Shown here: positions 51,816-61,113 of the stretch, in pieces | Layout of the letters: the number at the start of each line of letters is the position of its first letter | How positions within the stretch are numbered: the first letter of the stretch is position 1 | Source: Formosa undariae | Lineage (GTDB): Bacteria > Bacteroidota > Bacteroidia > Flavobacteriales > Flavobacteriaceae | Length of the DNA stretch: 64,000 bases | Direction of reading: 5' to 3' | NCBI RefSeq assembly: GCF_042427615.1 | Contig: NZ_JBHMEZ010000003.1 | Location: 186,001-250,000, forward strand | Translations under genes and position numbers: made by a program | The notes under the pieces: model-generated | Seen by the model: only the letters and a program-made list of their open reading frames with translations | Told to the model about the DNA's origin: nothing | Databases searched by the model: none

Positions 51816-53741
51816 ATGAATACAATGAAAAACACGATAGCCGAACGCGTCGCTGATTTTATAAAAAACTTTCCTCCCTTCGATTTACTCGATAAGAGCC
51901 AATTACTTGACCTGTCTAAAGAAGTTAAAATCAGCTATTTAGACAAAGAAAGTACAGTTTACAATATAAACGATCCGCTACATGATCAATTTTATATGAT
52001 ATACAAAGGGGCTGTAAAGCTGAAGAAATATATCAATGAAAAGCTTGAAACCATCGATCAATTTGACGAAGGAGATGTGTTTGGATTGCGTCCTTTATTC
52101 GCAAAAGAGAATTATGCTATAACTTCTATTACCGAAGAAGAGACTATTTTGTATTGTATTCCAATAGATATTTTCACGCCTTTTATCGATAATAATAAGG
52201 ATGTACGACAATATTTAATTGAGAGTTTCGCCTCGAACACCGAAAATCCATTTTCGAACGAGTTTCAGAAAAAACTGCTTGAGGACGATGTGAAATTAGA
52301 TTTCACAAAAGATATGTTCGAAATGCAACCGGTTCGTCTTATTAAAAATGTTATTACAACAAAGAAAACTTCCAGTATAAAGGAAGCAGCTCAGTTAATG
52401 ACAGAAAATAATGTTGGTTCTATCATTATTGAAGATAAGGAATGTCCGATTGGGATTATTACGGATAAAGATTTACGATTACATGTTGCCACGGGTAATT
52501 ACTCGATAAACGACGATGTTTCAAAAATCATGATTTCTCCTGTAAAGTGCTATAAGAAAAATATTACGATTGCTCAGGCTCAAATCACTATGATGAAGCA
52601 TAAGATCAATCAAATTGTGGTGACTAAAGACGGTACTCCAAGTTCAAAAATTTTGGGTGTCTTTTCAGAACACGATATTATAGTTATGAAAGGGACAAAC
52701 CCTTCAGTCCTAATGAAAGCGATAAAACGTTCTAATTCTACGAAAGAATTGAAGCGTATTCGTGAAAAAATAATGATGCTTTTAGATGGATATATTCAAC
52801 AGAATATTCCGCTTACACATATAAATAATATCATTTTCGAATTAAACGATGCCTCTATAAAACGTGTTGTAGAACGTTGTATCGAAAAAATGGACCAAGC
52901 ACCTCCTGTTAAATTTGCATGGATGTCTTTGGGAAGTCAAGGTCGAAAAGAACAACTACTACATACCGATCAAGATAATGCTATTGTTTTCGAAAACACA
53001 GACGATGATCACCTTGAAGAGGTTAGAACGTATTTCTTAACGCTTGCTAAAAAAGTGAATAAGCGTTTAAAAATGATTGGATTTGACTATTGCCCTGGCG
53101 AAATGATGGCGAAAAATCCAAAATATTGTTTAAGTATCGACGAATGGGAAAATCAATTTTCATCTTGGACTAGAGAAACTGAAGACGACGAACTACTACT
53201 ATGTTCTATCTTTTTCGATTTTGCACTTACTTATGGTGATATTAATCTTACCAACCAATTGGCAGATCATATTATAGAAATTACAAAAGGTAATTTGATT
53301 TTCCAATCTAAATTAGGAGCTAGTTCACTTAGGAGTCCTTCTCCCCTAGGATTTTTTAGACAATTTTTAGTAGAACAAGATGGAGAGCATAAAGATCATT
53401 TCGATTTAAAGAAAAGAGCAATTATGCCAGTAACAGATGCAGGAAGATTGTTGGCGTTACATTATCAAATTAAACATATAAATAATACTGCAGAGCGTTT
53501 CGAAAAATTAGCAGAATTATTGCCTGAAGATCAAGAATTATTTTATTCTTGTGCATATGCTTCCAAAGCACTATTAAAATTTAGAACGAAACGTGGTCTC
53601 CGCCATCACGATAGCGGTCGTTTTATTGCTTTAGCCGAATTATCGAAAGAAGAAAAAATGAAACTTAAACGTTGTTTTAAAGCGATAAATAAAGTCCAAG
53701 AGCTTGTAAAGCTGAAATTTAATTTGAAGAATTTCATTTAA
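51816..53741 (+). CDS. cNMP-binding/CBS/DUF294 nucleotidyltransferase-like protein
   Basis: 641 residues. Domain order: cyclic-nucleotide-binding-like domain (about 15-130), two CBS domains (about 165-285, for example AAQLMTENNVGSIIIED), DUF294 nucleotidyltransferase-like domain (MSLGSQGRKEQLLHTDQDNAIVF, about 365-390) and the DUF294 C-terminal substrate-binding domain (about 490-630). The G-S-x-x-R-x-E and D-Q-D-N pattern is like GlnD/uridylyltransferases. It probably senses a nucleotide and modifies a protein or nucleotide. Overlaps the start of the exonuclease gene by one base. Confidence 0.88.
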   Translation: MNTMKNTIAERVADFIKNFPPFDLLDKSQLLDLSKEVKISYLDKESTVYNINDPLHDQFYMIYKGAVKLKKYINEKLETIDQFDEGDVFGLRPLFAKENYAITSITEEETILYCIPIDIFTPFIDNNKDVRQYLIESFASNTENPFSNEFQKKLLEDDVKLDFTKDMFEMQPVRLIKNVITTKKTSSIKEAAQLMTENNVGSIIIEDKECPIGIITDKDLRLHVATGNYSINDDVSKIMISPVKCYKKNITIAQAQITMMKHKINQIVVTKDGTPSSKILGVFSEHDIIVMKGTNPSVLMKAIKRSNSTKELKRIREKIMMLLDGYIQQNIPLTHINNIIFELNDASIKRVVERCIEKMDQAPPVKFAWMSLGSQGRKEQLLHTDQDNAIVFENTDDDHLEEVRTYFLTLAKKVNKRLKMIGFDYCPGEMMAKNPKYCLSIDEWENQFSSWTRETEDDELLLCSIFFDFALTYGDINLTNQLADHIIEITKGNLIFQSKLGASSLRSPSPLGFFRQFLVEQDGEHKDHFDLKKRAIMPVTDAGRLLALHYQIKHINNTAERFEKLAELLPEDQELFYSCAYASKALLKFRTKRGLRHHDSGRFIALAELSKEEKMKLKRCFKAINKVQELVKLKFNLKNFI

Positions 53742-54403
53742 TGAAATGGCTTTTCAAGAATAAAGACAAATCATATCCTGAGTACTGGACAACATATGAA
53801 TCCCTTTTTACAACACAAAATCAAGATGATATACATACATCGACTTACGTCGTTTTAGATACCGAAACTACCGGTTTTAATTACGATAAGGATAGAATGT
53901 TATGTATTGGAGCTGTGAAAATTATTGATGGCTATATTGATGTAAGTACCGCTTTTGAAATTTATTTAAAACAAGACTATTTCGATAAGAATACCGTTAA
54001 AATACACGGTATTCTTAAAAATGATAAGTTTGAAACAGTATCCGAAGAAGAAGCTATAATTTTACTTTTAGACTATATTAAAGACTCTATCCTAGTGGCT
54101 CATCATGCGTTTTTCGATATTAACATGATAAATGTGGCCTTATCTAGATTAGAACTTCCTAAACTTAAAAATGAAGTTTTAGATACTATGCTTATTTTTA
54201 GAGCGACACGTATTAAATCTAATCTTATAGATCCTAATAAAAAATATTCGCTAGACGAACTTGCAGAGTTTTATGACATCGATCTTAGCGACAGACACAC
54301 TGCTTCTGGCGACGCTTTAATTACAGCTATCGCTTTTTTAAGATCTATTCATTTTCTAGTTAAAACAAAGGCATTCACTTTAAAAGATCTGCTTAAATTG
54401 TAA
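53741..54403 (+). CDS. DEDDh 3'-5' exonuclease (DnaQ-like)
   Basis: 220 residues. VVLDTETTGFN (DxE), VAHHAFFDINMINVAL (Asp) and DRHTASGDALITA (His and Asp) form the complete DEDDh exonuclease site of the DNA polymerase III epsilon family. The start ATG overlaps the stop of the DUF294 gene by one base. DUF294-exonuclease pairs are common in bacteria, often near acetate metabolism genes, though none lie here. Role probably in nucleic-acid turnover or repair, coupled to the upstream sensor. Confidence 0.9.
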   Translation: MKWLFKNKDKSYPEYWTTYESLFTTQNQDDIHTSTYVVLDTETTGFNYDKDRMLCIGAVKIIDGYIDVSTAFEIYLKQDYFDKNTVKIHGILKNDKFETVSEEEAIILLLDYIKDSILVAHHAFFDINMINVALSRLELPKLKNEVLDTMLIFRATRIKSNLIDPNKKYSLDELAEFYDIDLSDRHTASGDALITAIAFLRSIHFLVKTKAFTLKDLLKL

Positions 54404-54470
54404 ATATCTCCATTATAAAGGTTACTCATCCTCGTCTATTTTATTATATTTACTAGACAAACAAACAGTT

Positions 54471-54956
54471 ATGAGTAAATCCACCAAAGTAACCGTAAAC
54501 GATTTACATCAATTTAATCTCACTAAAGAAGATGTAAATCTTTTGGATTGCGTTCAAAGCAATCCAAATTCATTTCATATTATTCAAAACCATAAAACAC
54601 TTCATGCTGAAATTTATAAACAAGATTTTCAGCATAAAAGGTATACTGTAAAAATTAATGGTACCGATTATAACGTCAATATTTCAAATGATATAGACAA
54701 TTTAATTGACGCTATGGGATTGCATATTGGAACTTCGAAAAAGTTCGATACCATAATCGCCCCGATGCCAGGATTAATTTTAGAGATAAACGTGAAGCCA
54801 GGCGATCATGTTAAAACCAACGAGTCATTACTTATTTTAGAAGCCATGAAAATGGAAAATAATATTGTAGCTCCGCACGATGGGATTATAAAGTCTATTG
54901 AAGTAAAAAAAGGCCTTACTGTTAATAAAGGAGATCTCCTTATCGAATTTGAATAA
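54471..54956 (+). CDS. Biotin carboxyl carrier subunit of acyl-CoA carboxylase
   Basis: 161 residues. The C-terminal biotinyl domain (about 92-161) contains EAMKMEN with biotinylated Lys127. The N-terminal part (about 40-75) resembles the linker of propionyl-CoA carboxylase-type carriers. It holds biotin and moves CO2 between the carboxylase and transferase subunits encoded next (6-base gap). Confidence 0.9.
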   Translation: MSKSTKVTVNDLHQFNLTKEDVNLLDCVQSNPNSFHIIQNHKTLHAEIYKQDFQHKRYTVKINGTDYNVNISNDIDNLIDAMGLHIGTSKKFDTIIAPMPGLILEINVKPGDHVKTNESLLILEAMKMENNIVAPHDGIIKSIEVKKGLTVNKGDLLIEFE

Positions 54957-54962
54957 CATATT

Positions 54963-56405
54963 ATGAAAAAAATACTTGTTGCAAATCGTGGGGAAATTGC
55001 CCTACGGATTATGAAAACGGTGAAAAAAATGGGGATAAAAACCGTAGCCATTTATTCTACAATAGATAGAATGTCTCCGCATGTAACCTTTGCAGATGAA
55101 GCCGTTTGTATTGGAGATCCTCCATCGAATCAATCGTATTTATTAGGTGAAAAAATTATAGAAATTGCTAAATCTCTAGATGTAGATGCGATACATCCTG
55201 GATATGGGTTTTTAAGTGAAAATGCCAATTTCGTTAAATTAGTAGAGGCGAACAATATTATTTTTATCGGTCCAAAATCTGAATCTATAAAAATAATGGG
55301 GAGTAAATTAGCCGCAAAAGAAGCCGTAAAACATTATAATATTCCAATGGTTCCTGGGACCGATAAAGCCATTTCAGATGTTAATGAAGCTAAGAAAATA
55401 GCACACAAAATAGGATTTCCAATTCTTATAAAAGCTTCCGCTGGTGGTGGTGGAAAAGGTATGCGCATTGTAAAGAATGAACATGAACTGGAATCTCAAA
55501 TGACACGTGCTATTAGTGAAGCGACAAATGCGTTTGGTGATGGTTCTGTATTTATCGAAAAATATATTGCTTCTCCCCGACATATAGAAATTCAGATTTT
55601 AGCAGATAGTTTAGGTCATACCGTTCATTTATTCGAACGAGAATGTAGCATCCAACGTCGTCATCAAAAAGTAATTGAAGAAGCCCCATCTACAGTACTA
55701 ACACCAGAACTTCGCGATATAATGGGGGAAGCAGCCAAAAAAGTGGCGAAAGCTTGTAAGTATATAGGTGCTGGCACAGTTGAGTTTCTTTTAGACGATA
55801 CTAATAATTTCTATTTCTTGGAAATGAATACACGCCTACAAGTCGAGCATCCAGTAACAGAATGGATCACAGGCTTAGATCTTGTAGAACAGCAAATAAA
55901 AATAGCAAGAGGAGAATCTTTACATCTTATTCAAGGCAATTTAGAAATTAAAGGTCATGCGATAGAATTACGCATTTATGCCGAAGATCCACAAAATAAT
56001 TTCTTACCAAGTGTCGGACATTTAAAGACATATCGTATTCCGGAAGGAGAAAATATACGCGTAGATAATGGTATATTAGAAGGTATGGATGTGCCTATTT
56101 ATTACGATCCCTTATTAGCTAAATTAATTACGCATGGAAATACACGAGAAGAAGCTATTTTAACCATGCTTGATGCCATAGAAAATTATAAAATTGAGGG
56201 TATCGCAACCACATTAACCTTTGGAAAGTTTGTGTTTGAAAATAAAGCCTTTAGAAAAGGTGACTTCGACACTAATTTTGTAAACCTCTATTACAAACCA
56301 GAAATATTAGAAAACATTACCAAAAACGAAGCAAAAATAGCAGCTTTAATTGCTTTAAAACAATATCAAGCCGACCTCAAAAAAGTAAGATTACCTAATA
56401 GTTAA
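54963..56405 (+). CDS. accC: Biotin carboxylase subunit of acyl-CoA carboxylase
   Basis: 480 residues. ATP-grasp biotin carboxylase: ILVANRGEIALRI, GYGFLSENA, KASAGGGGKGMRIV (glycine-rich ATP loop), ERECSIQRRHQKVIEEAP, FLEMNTRLQVEHPVTE and GHAIELRIYAEDP. It carboxylates the biotin on the carrier subunit using ATP and bicarbonate. Middle gene of the three-gene carboxylase operon. The symbol reflects the subunit type; specificity is set by the transferase. Confidence 0.93.
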   Translation: MKKILVANRGEIALRIMKTVKKMGIKTVAIYSTIDRMSPHVTFADEAVCIGDPPSNQSYLLGEKIIEIAKSLDVDAIHPGYGFLSENANFVKLVEANNIIFIGPKSESIKIMGSKLAAKEAVKHYNIPMVPGTDKAISDVNEAKKIAHKIGFPILIKASAGGGGKGMRIVKNEHELESQMTRAISEATNAFGDGSVFIEKYIASPRHIEIQILADSLGHTVHLFERECSIQRRHQKVIEEAPSTVLTPELRDIMGEAAKKVAKACKYIGAGTVEFLLDDTNNFYFLEMNTRLQVEHPVTEWITGLDLVEQQIKIARGESLHLIQGNLEIKGHAIELRIYAEDPQNNFLPSVGHLKTYRIPEGENIRVDNGILEGMDVPIYYDPLLAKLITHGNTREEAILTMLDAIENYKIEGIATTLTFGKFVFENKAFRKGDFDTNFVNLYYKPEILENITKNEAKIAALIALKQYQADLKKVRLPNS

Positions 56406-56416
56406 ATTGAAATTAT

Positions 56417-57958
56417 ATGGATTCTAAAATAAAAATTCTATCCGATAAAATAGCAAAAGCACATCTTGGAGGCGGTACAGAACGTATTGATAAGCAACAT
56501 AACAAGAAAAAACTAACTGCCCGAGAGCGTGTTAATTATTTATTAGATGAAAGCTCGTTTGAAGAAATCGGAATTTTAGTCACTCACCGAACTACCGATT
56601 TTAATATGGATAAAGAGCTGTATTATGGAGACGGTGTTATAACAGGTTATGGCACTATTCACAATAGATTGGTTTATATTTTTGCGCAAGATTTCACCGT
56701 CTTTGGTGGCTCTCTTTCCGAAACTCACGCCGAGAAAATTTGTAAAATTATGGATCTCGCTTTAAAAATGGGAGCACCTCTAATTGGCTTAAACGATTCT
56801 GGCGGGGCCCGCATACAAGAAGGCGTACGTTCCCTTGGTGGTTATGCCGAAATATTTCATAGAAATGTAAAAGCGTCTGGAATTATTCCTCAAATTTCGG
56901 CTATAATGGGACCCTGTGCTGGAGGTGCTGTTTATTCCCCTGCTATAACAGATTTTACAATGATGGTGGAACACAGTAGTTATATGTTTGTCACGGGGCC
57001 AAATGTGGTAAAAACAGTTACTAATGAAGAAGTGACTTCAGAGGCTTTGGGTGGCGCACATACACATGCAACCAAATCAGGTGTAGCGCATACCACATCC
57101 TCTAACGATGTAGAATGTTTAGAGGCCATTAAAGCGTTATTAGCTTATTTACCTCAAAATAACACCAAAACCACAGCTAAAATACCTACAGAATTAAACG
57201 ATGAAATTAGAACACAACTGACAGAGATAATACCGTCTAATGCCAATAAACCGTATGACATGCATTTCGTTATTAATGGGATAATTGACAATGATTCTTT
57301 TTTTGAAATTCATAAAGATTACGCTCAAAATATTATCGTTGGTTTTGCACGTCTTGGCGGTCGAAGTATTGGTATTATAGCAAACCAACCACTGCATTTA
57401 GCGGGTGTTTTGGATGTAAATAGTTCAAAAAAAGCGGCACGTTTTACGCGATTCTGCGACAGTTTTAATATCCCGCTTTTAGTTTTAGTGGATGTCCCTG
57501 GCTTCCTACCTGGAACAGATCAAGAATGGAATGGTATTATTTCTAATGGTGCCAAATTATTATTTGCGTTAAGTGAAGCAACGGTGCCTCGTGTTACGGT
57601 AATTACCAGAAAAGCATATGGTGGTGCCTACGACGTTATGAATTCTAAGCATATCGGAGCAGATATAAATTTTGCTTGGCCTAATGCTGAAATTGCAGTT
57701 ATGGGTGCAAAAGGCGCCAGTGAGATTATTTTTAAACGAGAAATTAATGACGCAGAAGATCCTATTTCTAAATTAGCAGAAAAGGAAACCGAATATGCTA
57801 AAACATTTGCTAATCCCTATCGTGCAGCAGAACGTGGTTTTATAGATGAAGTGATTTTACCACAAGATACAAGACGAAAATTACTAAAAGCGTTTAGCAT
57901 GCTCGAAGATAAAAAGGTAGACTTACCAAAACGGAAACATGGTAATATTCCACTGTAA
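56417..57958 (+). CDS. Acyl-CoA carboxylase beta (carboxyltransferase) subunit, probably propionyl-CoA
   Basis: 513 residues, the normal length for PccB/MmdA-type transferases. LNDSGGARIQEGV, IMGPCAGGAVYSPA and VDVPGFLPGTDQEWNG are the conserved CoA- and biotin-binding segments. Asp406 in GGAYDVMNS corresponds, as far as I remember, to the Asp that favours propionyl-CoA in actinobacterial PccB. Product would be methylmalonyl-CoA. Last gene of the carboxylase operon, followed by a bidirectional terminator. Confidence 0.9.
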   Translation: MDSKIKILSDKIAKAHLGGGTERIDKQHNKKKLTARERVNYLLDESSFEEIGILVTHRTTDFNMDKELYYGDGVITGYGTIHNRLVYIFAQDFTVFGGSLSETHAEKICKIMDLALKMGAPLIGLNDSGGARIQEGVRSLGGYAEIFHRNVKASGIIPQISAIMGPCAGGAVYSPAITDFTMMVEHSSYMFVTGPNVVKTVTNEEVTSEALGGAHTHATKSGVAHTTSSNDVECLEAIKALLAYLPQNNTKTTAKIPTELNDEIRTQLTEIIPSNANKPYDMHFVINGIIDNDSFFEIHKDYAQNIIVGFARLGGRSIGIIANQPLHLAGVLDVNSSKKAARFTRFCDSFNIPLLVLVDVPGFLPGTDQEWNGIISNGAKLLFALSEATVPRVTVITRKAYGGAYDVMNSKHIGADINFAWPNAEIAVMGAKGASEIIFKREINDAEDPISKLAEKETEYAKTFANPYRAAERGFIDEVILPQDTRRKLLKAFSMLEDKKVDLPKRKHGNIPL

Positions 57959-57978
57959 ACGAAAATTATTAAAATAAG

Positions 57979-58015
57979 AAAGCCTTCAAAACGTATTAAA
58001 TTTTGAAGGCTTTTT
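57979..58015. terminator. Bidirectional terminator between carboxylase operon and ABC exporter
   Basis: AAAGCCTTCAAAA, nine-base loop, TTTTGAAGGCTTT: perfect 13-base arms between convergent genes. Confidence 0.85.
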
Positions 58016-58034
58016 ATAGCGTTAAATCTTGTAT

Positions 58035-59807
58035 TTAAATTTTTGCTTGATACGTATATAAATCATAGTATCGTCCTTGAGAAGCTATAAGCTCGTCGTG
58101 CGTTCCTCGTTCTTTAATACGTCCTTCTTCAATAACTAAAATCTGATCTGCTTTACGAATTGTACTCAATCTGTGTGCAATTACAATGGTGGTTCTATCT
58201 TTAGTTAATTCATTTAAACTTTTCTGAATAAAGCCTTCACTTTCCGTATCTAAATTAGATGTTGCTTCATCTAAAATAATGACTTTCGGATCTGCTAAAA
58301 TGGCTCTTGCAATGGCGATTCGCTGACGTTGACCTCCAGATAACTTAACACCACGCTCCCCTATCAAGGTATCTAAGCCTTCATCAAAACGATCAGTGAA
58401 TTCACTCACGTATGCAGAATCTACAGCTTGTAAAAGTTCGGCTTCAGAAGCATTTGGTCTTGGAAATAAAATATTTTCACGAATGGTACCTTCAAACAAA
58501 AATTCATCTTGCAATACAACACCCAAGTGTTTTCTAAAACTCTTTAATCGTACTTGCGATAAATCGTAACCATCTACAGAAACTATTCCTGATTTCGGAT
58601 TTAAAAAAGTAGCAGATAATCCAGCAATAGTCGATTTTCCAGAACCAGAACTTCCTACTAAAGCAGTGACTGAACCTGATGGCGCATCGAAACTAATATT
58701 ATGCAAGACTTCTTTTCCTTCTTCATAGGCAAAAGAAACATCATTAAAGACCAAATCACCTTTCATGTTTTCAATATCTAGATTTCGATTTTCATCATCG
58801 TCTTCCGCCTCCATATTCATTAACTCTTCGGTACGATCTAAACCTGCCAAAGCTTCTGTTAATTGACTTCCAATATTACTCATTTGTACAATGGGAGCGA
58901 TCATAAACCCTAGAAGTAGAGTAAAGAACATAAAATCTCCAATAGTCAATTCACCTTGCATAATTTTGTAACCACCAATCCCCATAATTCCGGTAGACGC
59001 AATTCCCAATAAAAACGTAGACGAACTCGTCATAATAGCCGTAGCAGTCAAACTCTTTTTTACATTCTGAAATAATTTATCGACTCCAGACTCAAAGGTT
59101 TTGTTTTCCTGATCTTCAGCATTGAAAGCTTTTATCACTCGAACTCCACTTAGAGTTTCTGTTAAACGGCCAGTAACTTCAGCATTAATTACACCACGTT
59201 TTCTAAAAATAGGTCTGATATATTTAAAGGCTTTTAAAGCTAGAACTCCAAATACGGCCACGGGAACTAAGACAAAAAGTGTCATAGACGGACTAATTCT
59301 TATTAATAGCACTAAAGAAATTATTGCTGTAAACGTCCCGCCTACTAATTGCACTAAGCCCGTTCCTATTAAATTCCGAACACCTTCTACATCCGTCATA
59401 ATTCGAGAAACTAAAACCCCAGACTTTGTATTATCGAAAAAACTTATCGGTAAAGACAATACTTTTTTCTGAACTTTAGCTCGTAATTCTGATATTAAAT
59501 ACTGCGCTTGCACACTTAAAATTTTTGTCAGTAAAAATGAAGTGACTGCCTGCACTAATATTGCACCTCCGACTACGGCCAACATAGAATATAACTGATC
59601 GTAATCTCTGTTTGGAATTATGTCATCTAGTAACACCTTACTTTTCCACGGCAATATTAAACTCGCCAATCGGCTAAAAACAATTAGAATTAAGCCAACA
59701 AATACTAAGTTTCGCTTAGGCCAAATAATAGTCTTAAAGGCTTGCGCCATACTGACTTTTGAAGCCTTTTTTTTATCCCCTTTTATGGGTTGTTTATAAT
59801 GTCTCAT
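58035..59807 (-). CDS. ABC exporter, fused permease and ATPase (MsbA-like)
   Basis: 590 residues. N-terminal permease with six membrane helices (about 30-320), then the ATPase: ALVGSSGSGKST (Walker A), VVLQDEFLFEGTIRENI (Q loop), LSGGQRQRIAIARAIL (signature), VIILDEATSNLDTES (Walker B) and IAHRLST (His switch). A homodimeric exporter of lipids, drugs or peptides; the substrate is unknown. The minus-strand -7 box TATCTTTG lies 17 bases upstream. Confidence 0.9.
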   Translation of the reverse strand: MRHYKQPIKGDKKKASKVSMAQAFKTIIWPKRNLVFVGLILIVFSRLASLILPWKSKVLLDDIIPNRDYDQLYSMLAVVGGAILVQAVTSFLLTKILSVQAQYLISELRAKVQKKVLSLPISFFDNTKSGVLVSRIMTDVEGVRNLIGTGLVQLVGGTFTAIISLVLLIRISPSMTLFVLVPVAVFGVLALKAFKYIRPIFRKRGVINAEVTGRLTETLSGVRVIKAFNAEDQENKTFESGVDKLFQNVKKSLTATAIMTSSSTFLLGIASTGIMGIGGYKIMQGELTIGDFMFFTLLLGFMIAPIVQMSNIGSQLTEALAGLDRTEELMNMEAEDDDENRNLDIENMKGDLVFNDVSFAYEEGKEVLHNISFDAPSGSVTALVGSSGSGKSTIAGLSATFLNPKSGIVSVDGYDLSQVRLKSFRKHLGVVLQDEFLFEGTIRENILFPRPNASEAELLQAVDSAYVSEFTDRFDEGLDTLIGERGVKLSGGQRQRIAIARAILADPKVIILDEATSNLDTESEGFIQKSLNELTKDRTTIVIAHRLSTIRKADQILVIEEGRIKERGTHDELIASQGRYYDLYTYQAKI

Positions 59808-59823
59808 ATTTTTATTTAGGCTG

Positions 59824-59831
59824 CAAAGATA
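59824..59831 (-). promoter_or_regulatory. -7 box of the ABC exporter gene
   Basis: On the minus strand TATCTTTG, matching TAnnTTTG, 16 bases before the ATG. No clear -33 TTG. Confidence 0.45.
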
Positions 59832-59950
59832 ATTTTACTAGCTAAACTATTGACCATTAAAGGAGAAAATTAATATTAAGAGTTTCATAAAACGTTTACG
59901 CGTTTACATTGTAATTATTAACTTGAACCGTCTTAAATAACTCATTTATT

Positions 59951-60949
59951 ATGGAATATAGAGCACTTGGAAAATCAGATTTAAAATTATCGGCAATTAC
60001 TTTCGGAGCATGGGCTGCTGGAGGATGGATGTGGGGAGGAACCGAACAAAATGATGCTGTAAAAGCCATGCAATCGGCATTCGATTATGGCGTTACAACC
60101 ATCGACACAGCTCCGATTTACGGTATGGGTCACAGTGAAAAAATTGTTGGAGAAGCGATTAAAGATTTACCTCGGGACCAAGTTCAGATTGTAACTAAAT
60201 ATGGCTTACGCTGGGATGCTACCGATGGGGCGTTTTATGTAAACACCCAAGATAACGATGGCAAGGCGATTTCTATTTACAAAAATGCAAGAAAAGCAAG
60301 TATTATAAAAGAATGCGAAGATAGTTTAAAACGTTTAGGGACGGATTATATCGATTTATATCAAATTCACTGGCCAGATGTAACTACAGAAATTCAAGAG
60401 ACCATGGAAGCTGTTTCTCAATTAATTAAGGACGGAAAAGTACGTTATGCAGGGGTTTCTAACTATAGTGTAGACCAATTAAAAGAGGCAAAAAAGTATG
60501 TAGATATCGTATCTAATCAAGTTCCATATAGTATGGTAAACCGTGGAATTGAATCGGAACTAATACCTTATACATTAGAAAATAATATTTCTATTTTAGC
60601 TTACAGTTCGTTACAACGCGGACTATTAACAGGGAAGATGAAGGCAGGACATCAGTTTTCTGAAGGTGACCACAGAAAAAACTTAGCCTTTTTTAAAGAT
60701 GAAAATTTAAAACAAACGGCACAGTTTTTAGATAAATTAAGACCGCTTGCAGAAGATAAAAACGCATCACTTTCCCAACTGGTATTGAGATGGACCATAG
60801 AACAACCCGGAATTACAATTGCATTGGCTGGAGCAAGAAATACGGAACAAGCCATTTCTAATGCTAAAGCCATCGATGTAAAACTATCTGCCGAGGAATT
60901 AGAATTTATCAATAAACATCTGAATCAAGTGAAATTAGATTTGGACTAA
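59951..60949 (+). CDS. Aldo/keto reductase
   Basis: 332 residues. The catalytic tetrad is visible: Asp and Tyr in TIDTAPIYGMGHSE, Lys in IVTKYGLRW and His in YQIHWPD. SNYSVDQL and LAYSSLQRGLLTGK form the NADPH-binding side of the barrel. Reduces aldehydes or ketones with NADPH; substrate unknown. Monocistronic. A 15-base inverted repeat lies 100 bases downstream, before the efflux pump gene. Confidence 0.92.
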   Translation: MEYRALGKSDLKLSAITFGAWAAGGWMWGGTEQNDAVKAMQSAFDYGVTTIDTAPIYGMGHSEKIVGEAIKDLPRDQVQIVTKYGLRWDATDGAFYVNTQDNDGKAISIYKNARKASIIKECEDSLKRLGTDYIDLYQIHWPDVTTEIQETMEAVSQLIKDGKVRYAGVSNYSVDQLKEAKKYVDIVSNQVPYSMVNRGIESELIPYTLENNISILAYSSLQRGLLTGKMKAGHQFSEGDHRKNLAFFKDENLKQTAQFLDKLRPLAEDKNASLSQLVLRWTIEQPGITIALAGARNTEQAISNAKAIDVKLSAEELEFINKHLNQVKLDLD

Positions 60950-61049
60950 AATTAAGCTTTAAACCTATCTCACGATTGAAATTTTATATAGAGTTGATAT
61001 TCACTTTATATAAAAAAGAAGAACTAAAATTAATATAATTCACTGTTAC

Positions 61050-61085
61050 AATCTCTTTAATTTATAACTCTAAATTAAAGAGATT
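61050..61085. promoter_or_regulatory. Perfect 15-base inverted repeat upstream of the efflux pump
   Basis: AATCTCTTTAATTTA and its exact complement with a six-base centre. The right arm covers the expected -33 position of the -7 box at 61102-61109, so it may be an operator; without a T run it is a poor terminator for the upstream reductase. Confidence 0.5.
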
Positions 61086-61101
61086 ATAATAATGGAAATG
61101 C

Positions 61102-61109
61102 TATTTTTG
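61102..61109 (+). promoter_or_regulatory. -7 box abutting the efflux pump start codon
   Basis: TATTTTTG ends 4 bases before ATG 61114, the same geometry as at rlmD (38322-38334), predicting a leaderless or nearly leaderless mRNA. Confidence 0.5.
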
Positions 61110-61113
61110 ATGC